Origin: an uncultured Peptococcaceae bacterium
Lineage (GTDB): Bacteria > Bacillota > Peptococcia > Peptococcales > Peptococcaceae
Reading direction: 5' to 3'
Assembly (NCBI GenBank): GCA_902492275.1
Contig: CABUKW010000112.1
Span: 1-10,092 of the forward strand
Length of the DNA: 10,092 nucleotides
The notes below the pieces were generated by a model that saw nothing but the letters and a program-made list of their open reading frames with translations, did no database searches and was not told the DNA's origin. The position numbers and the translations under genes are program-made. Below are positions 1 to 6,012 of the stretch, piece by piece (the first letter of the stretch is position 1; the number at the start of each line of letters is the position of its first letter).

Positions 1-200
1 TTTTCGTTCAGCTCCGGAATATCGCATTCCAAAAGCACAGCGGCTTCTCTGTGGCTTAGACCTTTACAGTCGGCGGCCCGTTCAATGAGCGAGTCGATTA
101 ATGCGTAGTTGTGTTTGTTTTCCTGGGCGTAGGCTAGAGAATCACAGATTTCCTGGTCATCGATAAATTCAGTAGCAACGGTTGATTTTGGATTATACAT
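1..200 (-). CDS. hydG: [FeFe]-hydrogenase H-cluster radical SAM maturase HydG, N-terminal part (cut by window edge)
   Basis: HydG is a tyrosine lyase of the radical SAM superfamily. It splits tyrosine to make the CO and CN ligands of the H-cluster of [FeFe] hydrogenase. Only the first 66 codons are inside the window. The start MYNPKS, then a stretch reading FIDDQEI, and residues 51-63 (LSHREAAVLLECD) match the N-terminal helical region typical of HydG. The CxxxCxxC cluster motif and the C-terminal auxiliary cluster lie beyond the left edge, so catalytic residues cannot be checked. The ATG at 200 is preceded by an AAGGAGG-type ribosome binding site at about 206-213, which lies between this start and the hydE stop 14 nt upstream. 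The gene is the third of the TM1266-hydE-hydG operon and should be co-transcribed. Identification rests on remembered family sequence. Confidence 0.88.
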   Translation of the reverse strand, partial: MYNPKSTVATEFIDDQEICDSLAYAQENKHNYALIDSLIERAADCKGLSHREAAVLLECDIPELNE

Positions 201-214
201 GGTAAAAAACCTCC

Positions 215-1267
215 TTATTGATGAAAGGCGGGATGCATGCTGTGTCCGAAATCGGTGGCGACAGTGCGTCCTTCCGCCTCAATGAGCTCTGTAATTTTTT
301 TGCGGTATTCCACTATGGAATCGTGGGTATTCAGCTTGCCTGGATAAATTTGATACAGGCTGCGGAATTCTTCTGGACTGACGTTGGGCATGATGACATT
401 GGCGCCGGCCCGCAGCGCCAGTTCCCGTCCCTGAGAATGGAGCGTAGCCAGCGAAGTTGTAGCGGGCAGCAGAAGCCAAGGCATGTATAAACGGGCTGTG
501 GCCAGCATTTTCAGCGTCATGGAAACGCCGCCTGCCATGCTGTTTTTCAGCGGCGTTTGTCCGTGGGGGATAAAGGGCCCCATACCGCTCATGTCAATCT
601 GCATTTCCTTCATCAGCTCTAAATCTCTGGCCAGAATCTCTACGGTCTGACCAGGAAGACCAATCATGCAGCCCGAGCCTACCTGATAGCCCAGTTCTTT
701 GAGCCAGTGCTGGCATTGTAGCCGTTCCTGCAGGGTGTGACCGGGGCGAATGCAGCGATACAAGGCCGGGTCTGCTGTTTCTTGCTTGATTAAATAGCGG
801 TCGGCGCCGGCTTCTCGCCAGAGCTGATAAACTGCATAGCTGCGCTCACCGCAAGAGAGCGTAATAGCCATGCCTAATTTTTTAATTTCTCTGGTCAACT
901 CCGCAATGGTTTCTACTGGGATGAGCGGGTCTTCTCCGCTTTGCAACACTAGGGTGCGATAACCGGTCTGGGCTGCTAAGGCGGCGGTTTCTAAAATTTG
1001 CTCCGCTGTGAGCCGGTAGCGTCCGATAGCGCCGTTGTCGGCCCGCAGGCCGCAGTAGCAGCAGTGCTGCTTACAATAGTTTGAAAATTCGATAATGCCG
1101 CGCAGATGAACCTGGTTTCCTACCGTTTTCTGCCGTACTTCATTGGCTGCTGCCATCAAGGCGGGAAGTTCTGTGTCAGACAAGGAGAGCAGCCGTACCA
1201 GTTCTTCGTGGCTTAAATCGGATGTGTGGCGCGCCTTTTCTAAGAGCGCAGAGATAGGCGGGTTCAT
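215..1267 (-). CDS. hydE: [FeFe]-hydrogenase H-cluster radical SAM maturase HydE
   Basis: HydE is a radical SAM enzyme of the BioB/PylB-like branch that acts with HydG and HydF to build the H-cluster; it processes the iron-cysteine complex released by HydG. The 350-residue length is normal. The radical SAM cluster motif is CKQHCCYC, with C65, C69 and C72 as the expected ligands; an LQSGEDP segment and a GSGCMIGLPGQT segment fit the barrel. After residue ~230 there are no cysteines, so the second, C-terminal cluster site known from Thermotoga HydE is absent; that site is not conserved in all HydE proteins and is not essential. The ATG at 1267 overlaps the stop of the upstream TM1266-family gene (ATGA), a sign of translational coupling. 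HydG follows 14 nt downstream. HydF and the hydrogenase itself are not in the window. Confidence 0.95.
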   Translation of the reverse strand: MNPPISALLEKARHTSDLSHEELVRLLSLSDTELPALMAAANEVRQKTVGNQVHLRGIIEFSNYCKQHCCYCGLRADNGAIGRYRLTAEQILETAALAAQTGYRTLVLQSGEDPLIPVETIAELTREIKKLGMAITLSCGERSYAVYQLWREAGADRYLIKQETADPALYRCIRPGHTLQERLQCQHWLKELGYQVGSGCMIGLPGQTVEILARDLELMKEMQIDMSGMGPFIPHGQTPLKNSMAGGVSMTLKMLATARLYMPWLLLPATTSLATLHSQGRELALRAGANVIMPNVSPEEFRSLYQIYPGKLNTHDSIVEYRKKITELIEAEGRTVATDFGHSMHPAFHQ

Positions 1268-1527
1268 AGGCTTTCCTCTGTGATGGTATAGTTGCTGAGC
1301 GCTGAGCGCACCATCACGCCTTTGATACTACCTAATTTTCCAGTGAGGGCGCCGATTTCATCGTTGTTGCCTTCAATAATCACGACAATCACATTCACTG
1401 CGCCGTGATGTGGAATACCCATCCGTCCTACAATTAGGTGACCATATTGACTGAGTAAATCGTTTAATTCTTTGATGTGGCCCTTTTCTTCGACAATGAC
1501 GCCGATGAAGCCAATCCGTTTTTCCAT
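1264..1527 (-). CDS. TM1266-family iron-only hydrogenase system putative regulator
   Basis: This 87-residue protein begins MEKRIGFIGVIVE and contains GRMGIPHH around residues 34-41 followed by a hydrophobic strand (VNVIVVIIEG). It matches the small TM1266 family, called the iron-only hydrogenase system regulator, whose fold resembles the ACT-like ligand-binding domain of NikR without the DNA-binding part. Family members sit beside hydE, hydF and hydG in many anaerobes; the 'regulator' role is an assumption from that context. A longer reading frame extends upstream to 1650, but ATG 1527 is chosen because AAGGAG lies at about 1537-1542 (minus strand), because this start gives the usual family length, and because the longer version would run through the terminator hairpin at 1569-1593. 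It is the first gene of the operon, and its stop codon overlaps the hydE start. Confidence 0.88.
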   Translation of the reverse strand: MEKRIGFIGVIVEEKGHIKELNDLLSQYGHLIVGRMGIPHHGAVNVIVVIIEGNNDEIGALTGKLGSIKGVMVRSALSNYTITEESL

Positions 1528-1830
1528 TTTTCCAACTCCTTTACGAAAAATTGGGAAGGATAAAAAATCCCCGAATTCCAGTGGAACTCGGGGAGCCGAT
1601 TTTACAATAGCAACAAGCAATGGTTTGCAAAAGGAAAGCACAGAAATCACAAAAGCCGATAGCGAATGCCATACTGATGCGAAAAATATTTCCCCGTAAA
1701 AACAAACCGTGCTGTTTATCCGTTCCCCGTCCCTCAGGAATATTCCCTTGGTATAGGTGTGGTCACATATTCAATTTGCATCCTTTTCATCAGCCGTTTT
1801 GCTGGCGCCCAACGGCCAATCAAAGAGATT
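1528..1830 (-). promoter_or_regulatory. Long structured 5' leader of the hyd operon, candidate riboswitch or attenuator
   Basis: Between the predicted transcription start (about 1830) and the first ATG (1527) lie about 300 nt with no convincing gene on either strand. In the direction of hyd transcription the leader starts with a hairpin (6-bp stem GCCGTT/AACGGC, 1793-1816, 12-nt loop). It then carries two copies of ACGGGGAA (plus-strand positions 1723-1730 and 1690-1697). It ends in an intrinsic terminator (1562-1593) just before the ribosome binding site. Each ACGGGGAA copy could pair over six bases (CGGGGA with UCCCCG) with the 5' arm of the terminator and so act as an antiterminator. The layout is what is expected of a riboswitch or protein-dependent attenuator. 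I did not recognise a known riboswitch class by its conserved core. Confidence 0.55.
1562..1593 (-). terminator. Intrinsic terminator inside the hyd leader
   Basis: Read on the minus strand, CCCCGAGTTCC and GGAATTCGGGG form an 11-position stem (10 pairs, one mismatch) with a 3-nt loop at 1569-1593. A run of six T follows at 1562-1567, one base after the stem. On the plus strand there is only a weak T stretch, so the terminator acts leftwards. No gene ends upstream of it on that strand; it sits between the hyd promoter and the hyd ribosome binding site, hence the attenuator reading. Confidence 0.8.
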
Positions 1831-1836
1831 ATTTTT

Positions 1837-1865
1837 AGTATAGATTTTTTGTGTGGATTTGTAAA
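1837..1865 (-). promoter_or_regulatory. Sigma-A-type promoter of the hyd operon
   Basis: On the minus strand TTTACA (1860-1865) and TATACT (1837-1842) are separated by exactly 17 bp, each one base from consensus. Transcription would start near 1830 and run leftwards into the hyd leader. The -35 box overlaps the Shine-Dalgarno sequence of comEC (AAGGAG, 1864-1869), which is transcribed the other way. Confidence 0.7.
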
Positions 1866-1879
1866 GGAGTTTTGGAATA

Positions 1880-4219
1880 ATGATTGCTGATAGATATTAT
1901 TTCCAGCAGCACAGAATGGTTTGGGCGGCAACTGGTTTTATCTGCGGCTGTGTGCTGGTTTGGGCGCAGCAGCCCTTTGGATGGCTGGCGGTTACAGCAG
2001 TGGGTTGCGCGTTGCTGGCAGGGAGCTGCTATTGCGGACGGACGGAAGGCATGGTGTTTCTGTTGTTGTTTCTGCTGGGAATGGGTGTGATGGCGGGACA
2101 AATGCAGAAGCTTTCTTTTGTGCCGCAGAAAATTGGACAGTCTGTGACGGTGGCCGGTACGGTGCTGGAAAGCCGCAGCGGGCAGAATTATTTCTGGTTT
2201 CAAAGTGAAGGGGTCGCGACTGGACTGTCATCGTTGGAAGGCGCTTCGTTGGCGGGCGTAAAGTTGTATGTAGCAGTCCCTGGTTTTGACGCAGTAGATA
2301 GTACCGATCGCAGTTCTACTATCTGGTATCCGGCCGGTACTCGGCTGCAGGTGCAGGGGACGTTGCTGCTGCCTCAGGGACAACGCAATCCCGGCGGCTT
2401 TGATGAACGGCAGTGGTTCTATGGCAAAGGGGTCTCTTGTAAGCTGCTGGCAGAGGAAGTGACGGTGCTGGACGGGCCACAGGGTATCTGGCGACGGGCC
2501 TGGCAAGTGCAGCAATTTATGACGAAAACGGCAGAGCAGTTTTTGCCGCCGAAAGAGGCCGGGCTGGCGTTGGCCCTGCTGTTGGGTGAGAAGCAGCGCT
2601 TGGATCCGGCGTTTTACCGATTGACACAGCGCATGGGCATAGGCCACATCTTTGCGGTGTCGGGTTTGCATGTTGGTTTTGTGGGCGGGCTGTTGCTGCT
2701 GGTGCTGCGTTGGCTGGGTGGAGAGTGCTCCTGGCTGGCCTTGTTGCTGCTATTGGGCGGAGTGTCTTTTTACTGTCTGCTGGTGGGGTATCCGCCTTCC
2801 GCTTTGCGGGCCGCCGCCATGCTTCTGCTGGCAGGATTGGCCCAACGGCTGTTGCGGCCGGTAAATAGTGTGGACTTTCTGGCGGCGACAGCGCTGCTAC
2901 TGTTGCTGGACAATCCTTTTTTGCTGTTCCAAGCCGGATTTCAGCTATCTTTCGGCGTTACCTTATCGCTGCTGGTATTCGTCGGCCCTTTGCAGCAAAG
3001 GCTGCAGTGGATTGGCTGGCGCTGGCTGCGGGATAGTGTGGCCGTCGTGCTTGCCGCCTATCTGGGCAGTCTGCCGCTAGGTGCGTGGCATTTCTACAGT
3101 TTGTCTGTTTTTTCTCCATTCTGTAATTTTTTACTGGTACCGTTGGTTGCTATTGTGGTGCCGCTGTTGTTGCTGGCGTTGCTTTTTAGCTGGTTCTTGC
3201 CGGTGGCAGGTACTGTTTTCTTTCTGCCGGTGGGGTTGTTGCTGCAACTGTTAGCGTGGAGCGCCAATCTGTTGGCTGGCTGTGCAGGCGGCGGACAATA
3301 TTTTATTGGGCGGCCCGGTTGGCTGGCACTGACGTTGTATATGCTTGTTCTGTTTCTGCTGTGGTGGCTGCTGCAAAGAAAACAGCAAAAATCTGTTCTG
3401 GTTTACTTGGCCTTTTTAGGGTTGTGCCTGACCATTGTCGGCCTTTGCTGGCCTAAGCCGCCTTTGGCGGATGAGCTGTTATATCTGGATGTTGGTCAAG
3501 GGAACTGCGCGGTGTTGCGTACAGCGGCTGGGGAAGTGGTGATTTTTGACGGCGGCGCCAAAGAGCGGGAGCTGGCCAGTTGTTTGGCTTGGTATGGCGT
3601 CAATCGGGTGCAGGCAGTAGTCCTTTCCCATGGCGATACGGACCACATTGCCGGTTTGTCGCAGGTATTGGAAGGTGTGGCGGTTCAGTATATTTGCGCC
3701 GAGAAAGGACAGCTACAGCGGGAGTCCATGCAGCCGCTGTTCTGGGCGGCGCAAAAGGCAGGAACGGACATAAAAGCGATTAATGAAAGCGCAGTGCTTC
3801 ATTTACAGGAGGGCGCCGTCCAACTGCAGGTGTATGACGACAACGGGCAGAGTGAGAATAGTCGGGAATTGACGGCGCTAGTACAGTTGCCATGGGCAAC
3901 AATCGCTTTTCCCGGTGATTTGTCCTTACAGGGGGTGGAAGCCTTTGTTCATTGTCAGAAACAGATTACTGTCTGGACGGTTCCCCACCATGGCAGCCGC
4001 TATTCGGCCGATGAAGCGTTGTATCGTACTTTAAAAACAAAAGGTGTCCAGCAGGCTATGATTTCTGCCGGATATAACAACAGCTATGGCCATCCCCATC
4101 AGGAGGTGCTGCAGTTTTTGCGGCAAAATCAGATTCCTTGGCAGCGTACCGATTGGCAGGGGGCTGTCTTATTGCGGGCAGACGGCAAAAAAGGGTTTGC
4201 GCTGCATGATGGTCGGTGA
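1880..4219 (+). CDS. comEC: ComEC/Rec2 family DNA-internalisation channel protein
   Basis: ComEC is the inner-membrane channel that brings single-stranded DNA into the cytoplasm during natural transformation. The 779-residue protein has the usual three parts. First, N-terminal membrane segments (about residues 10-75) with a soluble DUF4131-type region, including a GQRNPGGFDERQWF segment. Second, the Competence domain of many membrane helices (about 230-530), starting with GIGHIFAVSGLHVG near residue 252. Third, a C-terminal metallo-beta-lactamase-like domain (about 530-775). The last domain shows LYLDVGQGN, SHGDTDH (H584, D586, D588, H589) and PHHGS (H703, H704), so its metal-site motif is intact. 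ATG 1880 follows AAGGAG at 1864-1869. The gene diverges from the hyd operon. I found no clear promoter or terminator of its own. Other competence genes are not in the window, so function in transformation is not proven. Confidence 0.95.
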   Translation: MIADRYYFQQHRMVWAATGFICGCVLVWAQQPFGWLAVTAVGCALLAGSCYCGRTEGMVFLLLFLLGMGVMAGQMQKLSFVPQKIGQSVTVAGTVLESRSGQNYFWFQSEGVATGLSSLEGASLAGVKLYVAVPGFDAVDSTDRSSTIWYPAGTRLQVQGTLLLPQGQRNPGGFDERQWFYGKGVSCKLLAEEVTVLDGPQGIWRRAWQVQQFMTKTAEQFLPPKEAGLALALLLGEKQRLDPAFYRLTQRMGIGHIFAVSGLHVGFVGGLLLLVLRWLGGECSWLALLLLLGGVSFYCLLVGYPPSALRAAAMLLLAGLAQRLLRPVNSVDFLAATALLLLLDNPFLLFQAGFQLSFGVTLSLLVFVGPLQQRLQWIGWRWLRDSVAVVLAAYLGSLPLGAWHFYSLSVFSPFCNFLLVPLVAIVVPLLLLALLFSWFLPVAGTVFFLPVGLLLQLLAWSANLLAGCAGGGQYFIGRPGWLALTLYMLVLFLLWWLLQRKQQKSVLVYLAFLGLCLTIVGLCWPKPPLADELLYLDVGQGNCAVLRTAAGEVVIFDGGAKERELASCLAWYGVNRVQAVVLSHGDTDHIAGLSQVLEGVAVQYICAEKGQLQRESMQPLFWAAQKAGTDIKAINESAVLHLQEGAVQLQVYDDNGQSENSRELTALVQLPWATIAFPGDLSLQGVEAFVHCQKQITVWTVPHHGSRYSADEALYRTLKTKGVQQAMISAGYNNSYGHPHQEVLQFLRQNQIPWQRTDWQGAVLLRADGKKGFALHDGR

Positions 4220-4293
4220 TTCGGAAAACACTGCCAAGAAATGCCTGCTGGATAAGGGATCTGCGGAAACAAGAAGAACAGAAAGATTTTTTC

Positions 4294-4322
4294 GTGACGA
4301 ATGGTACAGAAGTGTGTATAAT
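4294..4322 (+). promoter_or_regulatory. Promoter of the fumarase operon
   Basis: A perfect TATAAT at 4317-4322 is preceded, 17 bp upstream, by the weaker -35 box GTGACG (4294-4299). It lies in the 172-bp gap after comEC and would give a 5' untranslated region of about 60 nt ahead of the fumarase alpha start at 4392. Confidence 0.55.
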
Positions 4323-4347
4323 AAGGAACAGAACTGAAAATAACATG

Positions 4348-4366
4348 CTGTTGCTGGGTGCAACAG
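4348..4366 (+). promoter_or_regulatory. 5'-UTR hairpin ahead of fumarase alpha
   Basis: CTGTTGC and GCAACAG form a perfect 7-bp stem with a 5-nt loop (TGGGT) within the predicted leader. No T run follows, so it is not a terminator. It ends about 12 nt before the purine-rich ribosome binding site (GGGGGAAG, about 4378-4385). It may stabilise the mRNA or bind a protein; no function is shown. Confidence 0.4.
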
Positions 4367-4391
4367 ACAGAAAAAATGGGGGAAGCAGAGC

Positions 4392-5237
4392 ATGAAAGAA
4401 ATTTCTGTGCAGGAGATTACCGCTGCTGTACGGCAGCTTTGTATGGATGTCAGCTATGATTTGCCTGCCGATGTGGAGCAGGCGCTGCAGGATGGCCTAA
4501 AACGGGAGGAATCTTCTTTTGGTCAGTATTGCCTGGAACAGATTCTGCAAAATTGCCAGATGGCCAGAGAAAGTCGGCAGGCCATGTGTCAGGATACTGG
4601 GATTGCCGTTATTTATCTGCGGGTAGGGCAGGAGGTTCATATCACCGGCGGCAGCTTGACCGACGCAGTCAATGAAGGTGTGCGGCAAGGTTACGAAGAG
4701 GGCTATTTGCGGAAGTCGGTAGTGATGGAGCCGTTGTTTAGCAGGGACAATACCGGTGACAACACGCCGGCTGTTATACACACGGAAATTGTGCCCGGCG
4801 ATGGGCTGCATATTATGGTAGTGCCGAAAGGCGCTGGCAGCGAAAATATGGGCGCAGTGAAAATGCTGAAGCCCGCTGACGGTTTGGAGGGCGCGAAGCA
4901 GTTTATTTTGGATACGGTGCGTAAAGCTGGCGGCAATCCTTGTCCGCCCATTGTGGTGGGGATTGGCGTAGGCGGCACCATGGAAAAAGCGCCTATGTTG
5001 GCTAAGGAGGCGCTGACGCGGGAAATCGGCTCCAAAAATGCCAATCCCCTTTATGCGAAATTGGAGGAAGAATTATTAACGGCTATCAATAAGATGGGCA
5101 TCGGCCCCCAGGGGTTAGGCGGCCGTGTGACGGCGCTGGCGGTGCATATTGAATATTACCCAACCCATATCGCCATGCTGCCGGTGGCAGTGAATATTAA
5201 CTGTCATGCGGCGCGGCACAAGGAAATCGTTTTATAA
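4392..5237 (+). CDS. Fumarate hydratase class I, alpha subunit
   Basis: This is the 281-residue alpha subunit of the two-subunit, iron-sulfur fumarase, which interconverts fumarate and (S)-malate in the cytoplasm. The three cysteines expected to hold the [4Fe-4S] cluster are visible: C66 in CQDTG, C184 in GGNPCPPIVVGIG and C271 in INCHAARH. The GAGSENMGAVKMLKP segment is also typical of the family. The closely related L-tartrate dehydratase (TtdAB) has the same architecture; fumarase is preferred because the neighbour is malate:quinone oxidoreductase. ATG 4392 follows GGGGGAAG. The beta subunit starts 13 nt after the stop, and its AAGGAGG ribosome binding site overlaps this stop codon, so the two subunits are coupled in translation. 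The cluster should make the enzyme oxygen-sensitive, consistent with an anaerobe. Confidence 0.93.
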   Translation: MKEISVQEITAAVRQLCMDVSYDLPADVEQALQDGLKREESSFGQYCLEQILQNCQMARESRQAMCQDTGIAVIYLRVGQEVHITGGSLTDAVNEGVRQGYEEGYLRKSVVMEPLFSRDNTGDNTPAVIHTEIVPGDGLHIMVVPKGAGSENMGAVKMLKPADGLEGAKQFILDTVRKAGGNPCPPIVVGIGVGGTMEKAPMLAKEALTREIGSKNANPLYAKLEEELLTAINKMGIGPQGLGGRVTALAVHIEYYPTHIAMLPVAVNINCHAARHKEIVL

Positions 5238-5250
5238 GGAGGCGGCAGAC

Positions 5251-5811
5251 ATGGGAGAAATCAAAAAATTGACAACGCCTCTGACCGAGGAGGCTATTCA
5301 GGATTTATGCGCAGGCGACAGCGTGATGTTATCTGGTGTCATTTATACGGCACGGGATAAGGCCCATAAGCTGTTGACAGAAACATTGGCCGCCGGTAAA
5401 GAGTTGCCGGTGGATTTACGAAATCAGTTGATTTATTATGTGGGACCGGCACCGGCCAAACCGGGCCAGCCTATCGGTTCCTGTGGTCCTACCACCAGTA
5501 GCCGTATGGATAGCTATGCGCCGATGCTAATTCGTCAGGCTGGTTTGAAGGGGATGTTGGGGAAAGGTCCCCGTAGCCAGGACGTAATAGACGCCATGAA
5601 GGAGCAGACTGCCGTCTATTTGGCTGCCATTGGCGGTACCGGCGTAGCCATTTCTCATGCGGTGAAAAAGGCGGAAGTGATTGCTTATGCGGAATTGGGC
5701 ACCTGTGCTATCCGCCGCTTAGAGGTGGAAAATCTGCCCTGTATTGTGGCCATTGACTGTCAGGGCGGCAATTTATACGAGCAGGGCGTGGCCCAATATC
5801 GAGAAGACTAA
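5251..5811 (+). CDS. Fumarate hydratase class I, beta subunit
   Basis: This 186-residue protein is the beta subunit that pairs with the alpha subunit to form class I fumarase; in single-chain enzymes such as E. coli FumA the same domain is the C-terminal part. Family features are LCAGDSVMLSGVIYTARDKAHK near residue 20, the substrate-binding GPTTSSRMDSYAP segment around residues 76-88, and GGTGVAISHAVKK in the C-terminal half. An open frame reaches back to 5206, inside the alpha gene, but ATG 5251 is chosen because AAGGAGG (5236-5242) precedes it at a normal distance and the product then has normal family length. There is no clear terminator between this gene and mqo: the nearest candidate (GGCA/TGCC near 5835-5862) is too weak. 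Confidence 0.92.
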   Translation: MGEIKKLTTPLTEEAIQDLCAGDSVMLSGVIYTARDKAHKLLTETLAAGKELPVDLRNQLIYYVGPAPAKPGQPIGSCGPTTSSRMDSYAPMLIRQAGLKGMLGKGPRSQDVIDAMKEQTAVYLAAIGGTGVAISHAVKKAEVIAYAELGTCAIRRLEVENLPCIVAIDCQGGNLYEQGVAQYRED

Positions 5812-5896
5812 CTGACCGGTTTGTTTGCTGCGAGTTGGCAGGTGTTTTGCTAGGGTGTTGCCATAAAAAACTTGGTTGTTGTGCATTTTATCGTAC

Positions 5897-5936
5897 TTTA
5901 CAAGAAAATAACTTTGTAGTATGATATTCAATCATA
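5897..5936 (+). promoter_or_regulatory. mqo promoter with an overlapping inverted repeat
   Basis: TTTACA (5897-5902) and TATGAT (5920-5925) are separated by 17 bp, a good vegetative promoter in the 201-bp gap before mqo. The -10 box is also the left arm of a perfect 6-bp inverted repeat, TATGAT-attca-ATCATA (5920-5936), which covers the region between the -10 box and the expected start. A repressor bound there would block the promoter. The match to any known regulator is unknown. A second TATAAT at 5947-5952 has no good -35 box. A GCCGGA/TCCGGC hairpin (5965-5981) lies in the 5' untranslated region. Confidence 0.6.
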
Positions 5937-6012
5937 TAGAATTTCTTATAATTTGTTAGCAGCAGCCGGAAATTCTCCGGCAGATACTATCTTTAGAGAG
6001 AATGGGTGGATT

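Noticed and set aside
1528..1650. Upstream extension of the TM1266-family frame to an ATG at 1650
   Set aside because: The extension would run through the terminator hairpin and T run, and the internal ATG at 1527 has a proper ribosome binding site and gives the normal family length.
1620..1931. Short open frames on both strands in the hyd-comEC gap (1620-1838 plus, 1734-1931 minus)
   Set aside because: No ribosome binding site, low-complexity basic or mixed sequence with no recognisable family, and they overlap the promoter and leader structure.
5965..5981. GCCGGA/TCCGGC hairpin before mqo as a terminator of the fumarase operon
   Set aside because: It has no T run on either side and lies downstream of the mqo promoter, so it is at most a 5'-UTR structure.
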